This document shows, one piece after another, positions 1 through 14,094 of a DNA stretch of 64,000 nt. The first letter of the stretch is position 1; each line of letters opens with the position of its first letter. The translations under genes were made by a program, and so were the position numbers. The notes under the pieces were generated by a model. That model had not been told where the DNA came from and ran no database searches. It was given only the letters and a program-made list of their open reading frames with translations. The stretch lies in NCBI GenBank assembly GCA_026545765.1, contig JAIFAC010000009.1, positions 124,001 to 188,000 on the forward strand. The letters are read 5' to 3'. The stretch is from Plantago major (taxonomy: Eukaryota; Streptophyta; Magnoliopsida; Lamiales; Plantaginaceae).

Positions 1-247
1 CTATTCTATTTGAACTAGCTTGATCAATTCCTCGAGAGAATGATTCAGTGGTTAAGAGCATTGTCTACAACAATCGCTTTTTGTACTTGGGTTAATATAA
101 GTAGTAATTTCTGAGCGCTTCAGTCATCAAGGCCAAAACTCCTTACATCAATATTGTGAACAAAAAAACTTTTATGTGGCCAAGAATAAGACACATACTT
201 GTCCCTTTCCTCATTTAGTTTTGCAAAACATTTGTCACAATGAACTC
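1..247. other. Flanking DNA left of the Athila relic, no gene seen
   Basis: No coding region or known repeat is recognised here. Bases 243-247 (AACTC) are the left target-site duplication of the Athila relic; the same five bases recur at 10947-10951. Confidence 0.6.
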
Positions 248-1487
248 TGATTTGCTCAAATTAATACTTGATAAAATGCAAAGTAACTAAAGCAGTGTTG
301 AGTAAACAAGCCTTAACTACGAGATCGTTCTCAAGGAGCTAACTAGGCAACTATGACGTTTTCAAGTATCAAATGTAATAGTTTGCAGTAACAGTTTGCA
401 AGATTGAGTTTGTTTCGAATATTAAACTAAGTAAACTAGTAAACTAACACGAGTTTTGAATCAAGAGAGGGGAAATAGACACGATAGCATTTCAAACAAA
501 TGAAATATGGATCAGACCAAGTGTTCGTATACTGTCACAGTTATTTGTCCAGATAAATCACCAATTTCAGTTTTAACCAAGACATTCTTTGAAGATGTAA
601 AGTAGGAAATTAATCGATTGTCAGACGATTGATTCTTAACCTGAATGGTTTTGAAGATTCGAGAATAGAATACTGAAATTGGGGTTTTTACGAAGTTTGA
701 GAAAAAGCTTAACACATATGAACAAATCCTAGGTCAAGAGCCTAATTCGATTAATCCTACATTACTACCGCATCTATCGAAGTGTTTAGCTACTCATATC
801 ACGAACAATAACATACACAATGATAGTCATAATTGAATCAAGTATGATAAGAGAGATTATAAGCATAAATTGATCAATCAAGCACAAAAGAGATGGAATT
901 GCGAAAGAAGGAAAGATTCAATTGATATTCTAACCTCAAGATCGAAATCCAATGTCAAAGCAAAGATTACAAGTGAAAATCGAAGAAAAATCAAGGCAAG
1001 ATAACCAAACTTGGGTTTATCTTTCTTGAGAGTCAAAAAGAACGTAAGAAAGAAGTGTTTGCAGAAGTGCTTTTATCGCTAACTTAAAGAGCAGAATCTT
1101 CTGCTGAAACGGTGTGAGACGCGTCCTGGAGAAAGTGGGACGCGTCCTTGCGGCAAGTGAATCCTAGGATTTGTCTGAGATGCGTCTTGGCTTCCTGGGA
1201 CGCGTCTTGCATGTTCTGGGGACGCGTCCTGGTTGATCTAAGAGGCGTCCCGCCTTTTAAGCGTAATCTTGATTACGCTACTAGGTGGAGTTTTGATCTT
1301 CTACTCGGATACGACCTTCCAAGAACGTCGTTTTGCCTCCAAAATATATCTAAACAAACGAAAACCTGTAAAACACAACTAAAACACAAATCACATAAAA
1401 ACGCACAAGACACACTAATAACGCAAATAAAGACTAACAAAAGACGATAAGAAGAACGAGATGAGACTCTAAAATATAGGCTCATCA
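248..1487 (-). repeat. 3' LTR of the Athila relic
   Basis: This 1240-bp LTR is read on the minus strand from TGATGAGCC. The bases TGATTTGCTC at 248 stand where the other LTR has TGTGCTC, so the terminus is mutated. It matches 4711-4854 plus 9432-9761 plus 10165-10946 almost throughout. The block at 1100-1250 repeats a GACGCGTCC-type motif several times in both LTR copies. Confidence 0.85.
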
Positions 1488-1525
1488 AACCCCCCAAACC
1501 GAACCTTTGCTCGTCCTCGAGCAAA
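1488..1525 (-). promoter_or_regulatory. Polypurine tract of the Athila relic
   Basis: On the minus strand the sequence reads GGTTCGGTTTGGGGGGTT directly before the LTR start TGATGAGCC. Just upstream is a CTCGAGGACGAGC motif commonly seen before the 3' LTR in Athila/Tat elements. The tract would prime plus-strand DNA synthesis. Confidence 0.75.
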
Positions 1526-2990
1526 CAAACTAACTAGACTCTAAACACACAAACACAAAGGAGTTAAACGACCAAGCTACCGAGCCAACAGTGCTAATAC
1601 CAAACCCACAGGATTCAAACATTTTGAATTTTCACCAACGTTGGTAGAGAACATAGAAAAATCAAACAAGTTTATTTCCTAGGTAAAAAGAACTTAGAGC
1701 TTGTCTGATAGTCCCTCACAAGTAATCAATTAAGCCACTCTCTCACAACTGGAAGTGTCCAGTAGGTTAAAATGCTCAAAAGTAAAGCTGGGCGGTAACT
1801 TTCGTTAGAAGGTGCCATTAATACCTTATGATAAGTTTGCTCAAATAATCGGGTCGAAAAGGACTTTGGCAAGTGACTTAATATTCAAGAGTTAAAGACT
1901 TAAGCTGCTCCCAATATTCAAAATTATTCATCCAAAAAGTCAAACAGGACTACATTACATAATCATTTCATGGCCTATAGGGCTCTTTTTGTCTCAATGT
2001 TTTGCTGGTGTCTGTTTTACCGAAGGTCCGCACTTTTGTACGTGTCGGTTTGGTGTACGTGCCATCAACCTCACGGACATGTAGCTTTTAGGCCACGCCG
2101 GTATGTGGTAGTATTTGCAACACGCCAACACAACCAACGGTGATCAATTAAGACCAGATCCACCCGAGACTCAAACATCAACAGCTTTAGAGAGCAACAA
2201 ATGACTCTAATGATAAACAAAGCTACAGCCCAAAGAATAGTCGCAAGGTGGGAATTAACAAAAGAAAGTGTGCCGTTCGTCATCCCCGATTACTAAGAGT
2301 GCTCATAAGCATGAAGTGGCGCAAAAACTTAAAAAGAGGACATTGCCCTACCCAAAAATCACACAAAGCAATGCTGGCACAAAATTTTTTCATCAGCAGG
2401 AAAGGCTTCTCACAGGCGTTTCGGACTAAAGAACTAACTAGATGTCCTTTTTAAAGAGGAAACAAACTTATAAAAAAAATTTCTGCCCCCACTACTGCTT
2501 AGCAAAGACTCAAGAAATAAGCATCAAGTGGGTTTATTACTAGCAAAAGCGGCTCGACTTAGCAGTTAACTCCGACTCAAAGGAAAAGAACTAACGATAA
2601 AAAAGAAAACAACAGAAACACAAATAAGAGACAAAAGAAAAGAAACACAAGATGAAATCTCCACCCTCCCCCAACAAAGAGAAGCTTGTCCTCAAGCAAG
2701 AGAAAGGAGAAAGAAACATCTTACAAAATTTTGTACTCGTTTTTAGTCAAGTACAGGACTCTTCCACATCAGTCGGCGGGTGTTGCTTATGGTTATAGTC
2801 ATCAGCTCGACTTCTTCAGCACTCTTGATTACTTTACGCCTAGGGGCCTCCCATATTTCCGGGTTCCCTTCCTACCCTGCAAATGTGAGTAAATATATAG
2901 GGGACCAGTATAAGCCCCCATGTAATCCTTCCTCCTATCCTATGCAGTTGATAATGTAGGATCAGAGTAGGCTAGCAACTTTCGTTGCTT
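1526..2990 (-). other. Non-coding internal remainder of the Athila relic
   Basis: No domain is recognised in this 1.4 kb. At about 2660-2700 the minus strand again reads CTTGAGGACAAGC followed by a G-rich TTGGGGGAGGG run, a second copy of the motif that precedes the 3' LTR. This suggests a duplication or recombination between elements. Confidence 0.5.
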
Positions 2991-3300
2991 GCCTTATACC
3001 TCATATGTGCAGATACGGGAGTAGATGTCGATAACCATACGAGTTGCTTTGATTAAAGGCCTCCCAAGCAGCATAGTATCCTTTCCGTTTGCACCGAGGG
3101 CTTGTGCAGTGACTCAATTATCAAAAAATCAGTAGGCACAACAACTCCATCCAAATCCACTTTGACACCCTCAATTAAACCCATAGGTCGGCTACGGGAT
3201 CCATCTGCGAGCAGCATCATGCACTTCATCGATTTCATCCCCTTAAGACCAAGCTCTTCGTAGGTGCCAAATGTCATCAGATTACAGCTGGATCATGTGT
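2950..3300 (-). pseudogene. Aspartic protease fragment (Athila pol)
   Basis: The minus-strand translation at 3277-3053 carries the pattern seen in Athila protease downstream of the active site: a leucine-rich stretch, a MLLADGSRSRPMG segment, then IEGVKVDLDGVVVPTDF. The catalytic DTG is not visible and the frame is lost towards 3000. A normal element would have reverse transcriptase next; it is absent. Read as a truncated, non-functional remnant. Confidence 0.55.
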
Positions 3301-3999
3301 CGACAACTCGGACTACATCAGGAGTCGGTCCTATCACCACTAGCAGATCGAAACTGGCAGAATCACTTATACTCTTAGTTTCTTTTGGGATTATTTATTG
3401 CACTGAATCATTGGGTTTCTCAATTGCCTTTCAACTGGAACTTTTGAAACCAAGGGAGCCGGGTTCCGTAATGACCGACCTGCATTTGAGCCGACCAAGC
3501 TTTCCATTCTCTTCAACTTGTGGAATCACCCCTTTTCCTTTACAGCAAGAACAAGTGGTGCCTCCTTGAGTTACCTGTGCCGATGGTGTCAAATCCTCGC
3601 TGACAGTAAGTTTAACCATGAAATTTTTTCCACGGTACTAGGAGTTTTCTGCCTTCATCAACGCGCTTGCGGTTGTCCCATTGCTTCTTCCAATCGCTAC
3701 GGATCGCTTCCATCCTTTCCGCACGCTTTGAGTTATAATAGTATCTTGTCGAGTGGTCCATAAATCGCTCTGCTCCAGGTGTTCCTCACGGGGTTTAGCT
3801 GGTACATGTGGAGTCTACGGGACATTTTCATAGAAGTTGTTCCCATAGCCCAGATTGCTCCTGACTTGCTGCACTGATTATTCGAACTCCTCAACAAGCT
3901 TGCTCTCGCTCCTATTAGCTCTTTCCCCCCGCACACCCTTGTGCTAGGAATTCGCAGCCAGCTTCTCGAAAACTGCCGCGAGATCTGCAGTAGTGACTT

Positions 4000-4587
4000 C
4001 TAGAATTGGCCCCCTGCGCTTACATCCACCAATTGCTGATCCTCCCTGGTGAGCCCATCATAGAAAATGTGACACAGGGAGATGTTGTCAAACTTGTGAT
4101 GTGGGCATTGCTCCAGAAGCTGCTTAAACCGTTCCCTGCACTCATAGAAGGATTCATCGTACCTCTGCTCAAACTGGCAGATTTTATTATGGATATCTGT
4201 GGCCTTGGAATGGGGAAAATATCTGCCCATGAAAGCTCTGTATATGTCATCCCATGAGTTCAGTGACCCCTCAGGCAGATTAAGAAGCCATGTCTTAGCG
4301 TGGTCCTACATGCAGATTGGGAATACCTTCTTCCTAATGTCTTCATCCGAAACCTTATCATTGGTTGGTATCTGCCCAACCAGACCTTCGAACTCCTTCA
4401 GGAACTTGACCACATCCTCATTTTGCATCCCGTGGTACCTTGGCATATTATGGAAGTGATAGGCCTTGATTTCCATGTTCCTGGCATCATCGATGTAACT
4501 ACCGCAGTCCACCAACCTTAACCTCTCCCGATTGATAGTAATCTCAGATTTTGCCATTCCCGAAACTCTACTAGCGTAAAATATCAA
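4000..4587 (-). pseudogene. Gag (capsid) fragment of the Athila relic
   Basis: Gag packages the element's RNA into cytoplasmic virus-like particles. The minus-strand frame from 4587 to 4000 is continuous except for one in-frame stop at 4306-4308. It contains the retrotransposon gag core: a KVFPICM segment, then KATDIHNKICQF, ERFKQLLEQCPHH and a closing LVDVSAGGQF. The primer-binding site lies about 100 bp upstream, as expected. No zinc knuckle follows, so the C-terminal part is lost or decayed. Confidence 0.75.
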
Positions 4588-4680
4588 TCAAGTTTAGTTT
4601 CATAGTCCCGTAAAATCTAAAACACAGAGCAGTTCAAACAAACAAAAACAATTATCAACTCAAAAACACCACAATAGGAG

Positions 4681-4703
4681 TTAACTCCCCGGCAGCTGCG
4701 CCA
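4681..4703 (-). promoter_or_regulatory. tRNA-Asp-type primer-binding site (Athila relic)
   Basis: The minus strand reads TGGCGCAGCTGCCGGGGAG a few bases after the 5' LTR end. The usual Athila/Tat site complementary to the 3' end of tRNA-Asp is TGGCGCCGTTGCCGGGGA; two positions differ. It fixes the element's orientation. Confidence 0.8.
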
Positions 4704-4854
4704 AATTTGATGTGCTCAAATTAGTACTTGATAAAATACAAAGTAACTAAAGCATTGTTGAGTAAACAAGCCTTAACTACGAGATAGTTCTCAAGGAGCT
4801 AACTAGGCAACTATGACATTTCCAAGTATCAAACGTAATAGTCTGCGGTAACAG

Positions 4855-6736
4855 TGTCACGCCCCAAAACCAATTCACTTTGGCACGACCGGCCATCTAT
4901 CGTGAGAGGGGCTCACGCCAAGACAAAGCCTACTTTAACCTTAATATACATCAATTATCTCAGAGTGGTATACAATAGAGCGTCTAAAATCCCATATACA
5001 ACAGTAATTACAAGTCCTGAATACATAACAACAATTCCAATACTACAACTCTGCAAGTAAATCTTATACATACTCTCACAGAGTACGCCACAATTACTCC
5101 ATACTCTTCACTTAAATCCAGCACTAGTAACCTGCTACAACTCCGAAGTATCCTTATCCAATGTCACTTAATAAACATCTGAAAGGGTGGGTAAGGGTGA
5201 GCCTCACTGACACTTCTACCGGATCAAGCAGAGTTTCAAAGATACATATATATACACACAATACGATCACAACTTTTGTCACGCCCCAAAACCAATTCAA
5301 TTTGGCGCGACCAGCCGTCTATCGTAAGAGGGGCTCACGCCAAGACGAAGCCTACTTTAACCTTAATATACATCAATTACATCAGAGTGGTATACAACAG
5401 AGCGTCTAAAATCCCATATACAATAGTAATTACAAGTCCTCAATACATAACAACAATTCCAATACTACAACTCTAGAAGTAAATCTTATACAATACAGCC
5501 CTCACAGAGTACGCCACAATTACTCCATAGTCTTCACTTAAATCCAGCACTAGTAACCTGCTACAACTCCGAAGTATCCTCATCCAATGTCACTTACTAA
5601 ACATCTGAAAGGGTGGGTAAGGGTGAGCCTCACTGACACTTCTACCGGATCAAGCAGAGTTTCAAAGATACATATATATACACACAATACGATCACACAT
5701 ATACAAAAGTTGCATGGCATAATAAACGTAACATTTCGGCTCAATCATATATGATCCTATGGCCACTAGTATAAGTCTGGTGGCACAGAGGTTTGCTCAC
5801 ATAACATAAACATAATCCCCTACCAAAGGGGTAACATAACATAAGGGAGTACTCCAGCCAGACAGATTTCCCGAAGGGGACATAACATTTCATAGTAACA
5901 ACTGAGAGCTCAAACATCACATTCATCCATGCACTTGTACAAAATCATTTCACACATCACACACATCATAAAATACGTTTTGGGTATTCACATACTTGAT
6001 CCTTTTCGAATAGACTATTATACCAAGTCCCATATTTTGATATAATAACCATAAGTTGTTTATCAAACATTAAAACTACATATATACGATAATACGAAAA
6101 TAAGAGCAAAAGTGTCAAAGAAATCCCCTTACCTTCGAAACCTTAAATTCGCTACTGGTCCGTACCATTGTGTAAAACAGAACCGTCCTTAGCCAAGAGG
6201 TCTGCGTTTGAATACTTCCCTCCAAATCCATCAATCAACCCCGGCAATTATCAAAAGAATTGATATTAATACCAATGTAATTAATTAACAATAACATACA
6301 GCTAAATAACTTCCAAGAATTCTCAAATCCAAGTAGCAACATTCTCGACCAGTACCTGATAATACCTCCACTAGAAGACAAAAGGGGAAGGGATTTGATC
6401 CTCACAATTCATCAAGTTTCGTTCTCTCTACTTCTCATGATCAAAAGTATCACCGTCCATTTAGTCACCTTATTACTACTGACGGCAGGTTATAAATATA
6501 AACTAATATTCATATATAAAAGTTCGAGCCCAAATATCCAATAACTCCTTGATACACCCTTTAGACTTTTAATCCGGTCCAAACCCAGTCCAATAAAATT
6601 ATCATAGCCCGTCTCAATTTAACGGTCCATAAAATAGTGGCTAATCAAATCTCATGTATCCACTCGAGTCCATATAATTTGTCGTCTCCAAATTAAATTC
6701 AAATAGACGGTCCAATAAAATTTTCGGGATTTTACA
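4855..6736 (-). repeat. LTR of the 4855-9426 element with an internal tandem duplication
   Basis: Plus strand TGTCACGCCCC at 4855 to CGGGATTTTACA at 6736. The terminal segment is duplicated in tandem: 4855-5276 and 5277-5693 match closely over about 410 bp, including the GGGCTCACGCCAAGAC block and the GGGTGGGTAAGGGTGAGCC block. The segment 5700-6080 shares sequence with the solo LTR at 11449 and, inverted, with 8340-9426. Confidence 0.65.
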
Positions 6737-7158
6737 TTCCACCTTCCTTAAAACATAAATCCACTACGCTTCCACTGCGCCACTTTTGTAAACATCATGT
6801 TTTCTAAATCCTCAAACCACATACTTCATTCCTATACTTTTCCACTGATCCAAAAACATCGTAACCCACTTTGGTAAAACTTCTAAACCTCGAAAGGACT
6901 AACATAGTCCCTCGAAAAAGCTTGCGTAAGTCCTTGAAGATACTAACCTGAGCACCTCGAAATCACTAACCTGGACTCCTAAAAAAGACTAACCTAAACA
7001 CCTCAAAAGAGTAATCTGAGATCTCAAAGAGACTAACCTAGGCTTCAAAAAATTCTAGCCTAACTCCTCGATTTTTCCTTCATCCAAATCAACACTTAAC
7101 ATATTCAAACATGGGAGTTAGACCCAACAAACCGGAACCTAAGTTCTGATACCACTTT
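6737..7158 (-). other. Internal remnant with polypurine tract and tRNA-iMet primer site
   Basis: On the minus strand TAAGGAAGGTGGAA (6750-6737) precedes the LTR start, a plausible polypurine tract. At 7154-7143 the minus strand reads TGGTATCAGAAC four bases after the LTR end GGGGCGTGACA, close to the tRNA-iMet site TGGTATCAGAGC. Only about 420 bp lie between LTRs, too short to encode any retrotransposon protein. Confidence 0.6.
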
Positions 7159-9426
<2,268 letters not shown>

Positions 9427-9761
9427 AACAGTTTGCAAGATTGAGTTTGTTTTGAAAATTAAACTAAGTAAACTTCTAAACTAACACGAGTTTTGAATCA
9501 AGAGAGGGCAAAATAGACACGGTAGCATTTTAGAGAAATAATATGGATCAGACCAAGTGTTCATATGATGTCAGTTATTTGTCCAAATAAATCACTAATT
9601 TCAGTTTTAACCAAGACATTCTTTGAAGATGTAAAGTAGGAAATCAATCGATTGTCAGACGATTGATTCTTAACCTGAATGGTTTTGAAGATTCGAGCAT
9701 AGAATACTGAAATTGGGTTTTTTTATGAAGTTTGAGAAAAAGCTTAACACATATGAAGAAA

Positions 9762-10154
9762 GGGCAAGCTACCAATAGGTCACCAATTGCACAACTTTTT
9801 ACCGTGAGACATCCATAGATTTTCGCCCTATGAGTAGGTCACTTTGGTTACGGACAAGTCACCTTGGTACCGGTACCCCGGTACCGGACATGGGTGGTGG
9901 AATCCGATGGTGTGGTGGTGGAATCCAGTGGTGGGTGGCGGATTCCGGTGGTGTGGTGGTGGAATCCACCACCCACCACCGGATTCCACCACCACCCATG
10001 TCTGGTACCGGTACCTTGGTGCCCGGTACCGGTACCGGAGTAACGGTACCAAGGTGACTTGCCCGTAACCAAAGTGACCTGCTCGTAGGGCGAAAATCTA
10101 TGGGTGTCTCACGGTAAAAAGTTGTCCCATTGGTGACCTATTTGTAAAAAATCC
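9762..10154. mobile_element. Foldback Mutator-like MITE
   Basis: The 393-bp insertion is flanked by perfect 10-bp duplications TATGAAGAAA (9752-9761 and 10155-10164) and is absent from the partner LTR. The outer ~100 bp form imperfect inverted repeats sharing AATAGGTCACC and a ~35-base block around TTTTTACCGTGAGACA. Inside are GGTACCGGTACC palindromes and mirrored GGTGGTGGAATCC blocks, so almost the whole element can fold into one hairpin. The 9-10-bp TSD suggests a Mutator-type transposase acting in trans. The ORFs here are by-products of the palindrome. Confidence 0.8.
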
Positions 10155-10951
10155 TATGAAGAAACCCTAGGTCAAGAACCTAATTCGATTAATCCTACAT
10201 TACTACCGCATCTATCGAAGGGTTTAGCTACTCATATCACGAACAATAGCATACACAATGGCAGTCATAATTGAATCAAGTATGATAAGAGATATTATAA
10301 GCATAAATTGATCAATCAAGCACAAAAGAGAAGGAATTGCAAAGGACGGAAAGATTCAATTGATATTCTAACCTCAAGATCGAAATCCAATGTCAAAGGA
10401 AAGATTACAAGTGAAAATCGAAGAAAAACCAAGGCAAGAGAACCAAACTTGGGTTTATCTTTCTTGAGAGTAAAAAAGAACGTAAGAAAGTAGTGTTTAC
10501 AAAAGTGCTTTTATCGCTAACTCAAAGAGCAGAATCTTCTGTTGAAACGGCGCGAGACGCATCCTGGAGAAAGTGGGACGCGTCTTGCGCCTCCTGGAGA
10601 CGCCTCCTTGCGGCAAGTGATTCCTGGGATTTGTCTGAGATGTGTCTTGGCTTCCTGGGACGCGTCTTGCGTGTTCTAGGGACGCGTCTTGGTTGATCTG
10701 AGACGCGTCCCGCCTCCTTTTGGACAGAATCTTCGTATTTCGCCTACTAAGTGGAATTTTGAGCTTCTACTCGGATACGACCTTCCAAGAACGTCGTTTT
10801 GCCTCCAAAACATCTCTAAATAAACGAAAACCTGTAAAACACAACTAAAACACATAAAAACGCACAAAACACACTAATAACGCAAATAAAGACTAACAAA
10901 AGACGATAAAAAGAACGAGATGAGACTCTAAAATATAGGCTCATCAAACTC

Positions 10952-11370
10952 GCAAGCTTGCAAGATAATCTGGTCTATCTGACAAATTTAAGTTATTTCG
11001 GAACATGTCAGATCACAACGATAGAGGTTTTATACAACAAAAGTGAATTTTATGTATATGATATACGATGAAACATAAGTAAAATTAACTTGATGGTTAA
11101 CATGCAAGAATAATAATTTAGATCTTTCATTAATATTTAACAATACGGTAACATTCATACTAGCCAAGGGCCCATTCATTAACATAATTTGTTTTTATTC
11201 ATCATATACAAGTTAACTAGTTCTAAGAGTCTCGATAAGGTTCCTATTTTACAATGTCGTTTCAGAAACTTATGAACTAAGACTACTACTTACCTTATTG
11301 GTCTAATAAACATGTCTTGTTGGTCATCAAAATCCAAAAATCTCAAACTAACAATCATATAATGCGATAT
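10952..11370. other. Short low-copy interval, nothing recognised
   Basis: This AT-rich DNA lies between the Athila relic and the TRIM-like LTR. No open frame, known repeat or RNA gene is seen. Confidence 0.5.
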
Positions 11371-13200
11371 TGTAATACTCCACATCCTACGTCGGTTAAG
11401 TGCCACTGCGATAAAAACTATATAAAGTACACACTATTAAATGGTATGTGTCACGCCCTAAAACTAAAAATACCTTGGCACGACCGGCCGTCTAGCGTGA
11501 GATGGGCTCACGCCAAGACGAAGCCTTACCTTATTCCTCAAATACATAAATTATCTCAGAGTGGTACAACAGAGCATCTAAAATCCATTACATAGTAATT
11601 ACAGCAATTACAAATCCTCTAAAGATAACAACAATACCAGCAGTACAAATCATCTTATAATTACAAATCTCAGAGTACGCAACAATTAATCCAAGTCTTC
11701 ACTTAAATCCGACACCAATCAAACTTCCACAACTCTAAAGTACCTTCGTCCACAGCCACTTACTAAATATCTGAAAGGGGGGCGTAAGGGTGAGCTCCTG
11801 GCACTTTTACCAGGATCAAGTACATATAAAAAGTATACATATATATACACTCCATTTTATATCAAACATTGTCGAAAATCATTTGCATGGAACATGTCAC
11901 AATAATCACAATTCACATTTAGCTCGAATCAAATATCTGGCTTTCACATAACATATCCCCTAACACAATAGGGGTCACACACATAACACTTGGAGTCCAC
12001 CAAAGCACGACAATCCCTCGAAAGGGTCACACACTACATAGGCATATCGATGACCTTAAATGTACACATAATCCATGATTTATCAAATTACTTTCACAAA
12101 TCGCATACAAAGATAAAACATTTTGGGATACACATACTTGATCCTTTTTCGAATAGACTATTATATCAAGTCTCATTATTTGATATAATAACCATAAGTT
12201 ATTTGTCAATCATAAAACTATGCATATATATAACAATACGGAAAATAGAAGTAAAAGTGTCAAGAGTTCCCCTTACCTCGAAGACGACTCAAATCAAGCT
12301 TAACCTAGCTAAAACCATAAAATTTCCTCTAACTTGCACCTCGAACTCTCCCAAAATACCTTTACAATGTAAGATCCCAAATAAATAATTACTTGTGGGG
12401 TTAAATCGTAATATATATAAAAGAAAGGGGCTGAACAAAATAAGGATTGAAGATTAGGGGTTAAAAGTGTAATTTACCATAAATATATGAAACCAGATTA
12501 CAAGAAACAGGGGCTAGCGAGCGGGCAGACGAGAGGCGCCAAGAACAGAGAACTAGGGGAACCCCGTACGGCTTCGTTTTTCATCCGATTTTCATGAAAC
12601 AAGTTCATACGGGTTCGTTACGAGATGAAGAACATGTTACAGAAACTGAGGTGAAGTTTCGGTAAGAGAATAAGGAGAACGGACGGTCAAAAGCTTTTTA
12701 CGCAACCGGGGAAGGAAACCAAAGAGGTTTACAGATCGAGGGTTACACAAACAAGATTTACAACTTGCAGGGATCTCAATGATATGATCTGGGTTAAGAT
12801 TGGAAGCCGTTGTTTAACAATCATGGCACGTTGACGATGATGAGAAGGTGATGGTGTTTGATGCTTATGGTTTCTGCGGAGGGTTGAAGGTGGTGATGAT
12901 GGCATTATGATATCATGTACGGTGTGGGATAGGTAGTTAGGAAAGAAGATAAAACAAACGGCTGACCAATTGATAATAGTGATTAGGGTTTGTAATTAAC
13001 TAAAACTTGGGCCTCATAAATTGAAATCAAAATATTATCACCCACTATATAAATAAAAATATTTTAAAAATAAAATATTCTTTTAAAATAAAAAAAAAAG
13101 TACGGGTTCTTACAGTATGAAGGCCCTTTGGGTGATTGAAGGGCAAATCTGTGAAAACTACCGTCCAAAATTGATAATATCATACCATCAGAATACGTGT
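11371..13200 (+). repeat. TRIM-like LTR remnant, split by a solo LTR
   Basis: From 11371 the sequence reads TGTAATACTCCACATC, then CGTCGGTTAAG and CTATATAAAG. After the solo LTR it resumes with AAGGCCCTTTGGGTGA, a GGGCAAA block and GATAATATCATACCA. This order resembles the short LTRs of plant TRIM elements (TGTAATACCCCACATCGG ... TATATAA ... GGCCTTTTGGG ... GGACAATATC). The far end and any partner LTR are not visible. Family recognition is from memory, not from a search. Confidence 0.4.
11449..13114 (-). mobile_element. Solo LTR of the TGTCACGCC family
   Basis: The 1666-bp unit begins TGTCACGCCC and ends TTCTTACA, with TSD GTATG on both sides (11444-11448 and 13115-13119). By analogy with the 4855-9426 element the LTR reads on the minus strand, from TGTAAGAACCCG to GGGCGTGACA. 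No primer site or polypurine tract is attached, so it is a solo LTR left by LTR-LTR recombination. It shares about 800-900 bp with the 4855-9426 element. Confidence 0.85.
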
Positions 13201-14089
13201 GGCCAATCATGATTAACTTCGCCTACCCAAACACTCGATTTCAAGATGGATTGGTAACTGAATTTCAAACTGGTGTCTAAAACTCGGACTTGGAAGTTGA
13301 CTCGAGCAACTGTCATGATCGACATTCAACCGGGTCAACTCAAAATTGAGACGTGCATTAAAAATATATATATTTTTTAATTGTTATTACATATTTAGTT
13401 ACTAGAATAACGACACATGTTACACGTGTGGAGCGTATTCTAGATCTATATTGTATGTTTGCAAACTTCCTCTATCAATTTGTCCTTTCCTTGTTTAGAG
13501 ATGGTGTTTCCTTCAGGGCCTTTCAGTTTTTATTTTTGTAAATATCTGCTAAACAGACAATTATGAAATAAATCTCTAACTAAATCCACAAAATGCATAC
13601 TATACTGGTATTACTTTTGCTGGACAATCACTTCTAATGTCTGTTTGGTGCTTGACGGGTGTTTGGTTAGACGAATGTCGTTGAAGTCTCCAATCACTCG
13701 CAAGATTTAAATTTATAGATCGGGAGCCTATGATTTCACACAAATATAGTTAGTATAGCGTAAAGTTGACTCGGAGTTGTCATTCTCTCCTGATACATAG
13801 CATGGGCACAAGCAATTAAAGACACAAAGTTGAGTGAAATTATTCTAAAGCACTTGAAAGAAAACAATGAAAAGCAGGGTTGTTTTGAATCAATTCTTAT
13901 CAAAGCTCAGTAAACATGCAGAAACGTAATCAGATCCTATTTAATTGCAAAGCGTAGAAATTGTAAAGGTTTAAATCAATGGTTTTGACGGTGTAAAGGT
14001 TCCTTGACCTCCCTCATACTATGATACTCCCAACATACTTAGTTTCAACAGCGAGGATATGTGTTACAAAGATCATGTCGTAGTTAATC
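13201..14089. other. AT-rich DNA, no gene seen
   Basis: No credible coding frame, intron-exon pattern or known repeat is recognised. Together with 48013 onwards it is the original site into which the large nested block was inserted. Confidence 0.5.
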
Positions 14090-14094
14090 TAAAC

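Noticed and set aside
4855..5693. CRISPR-like or satellite array from the repeated GTCACGCCCC motif
   Set aside because: Only two 420-bp direct copies exist, with no short repeat-spacer periodicity.
9828..10072. Four overlapping frames of about 75 codons with Gly/Tyr/Arg and Pro-rich runs
   Set aside because: The region is a palindromic MITE; frames on both strands mirror each other and have no codon or homology support.
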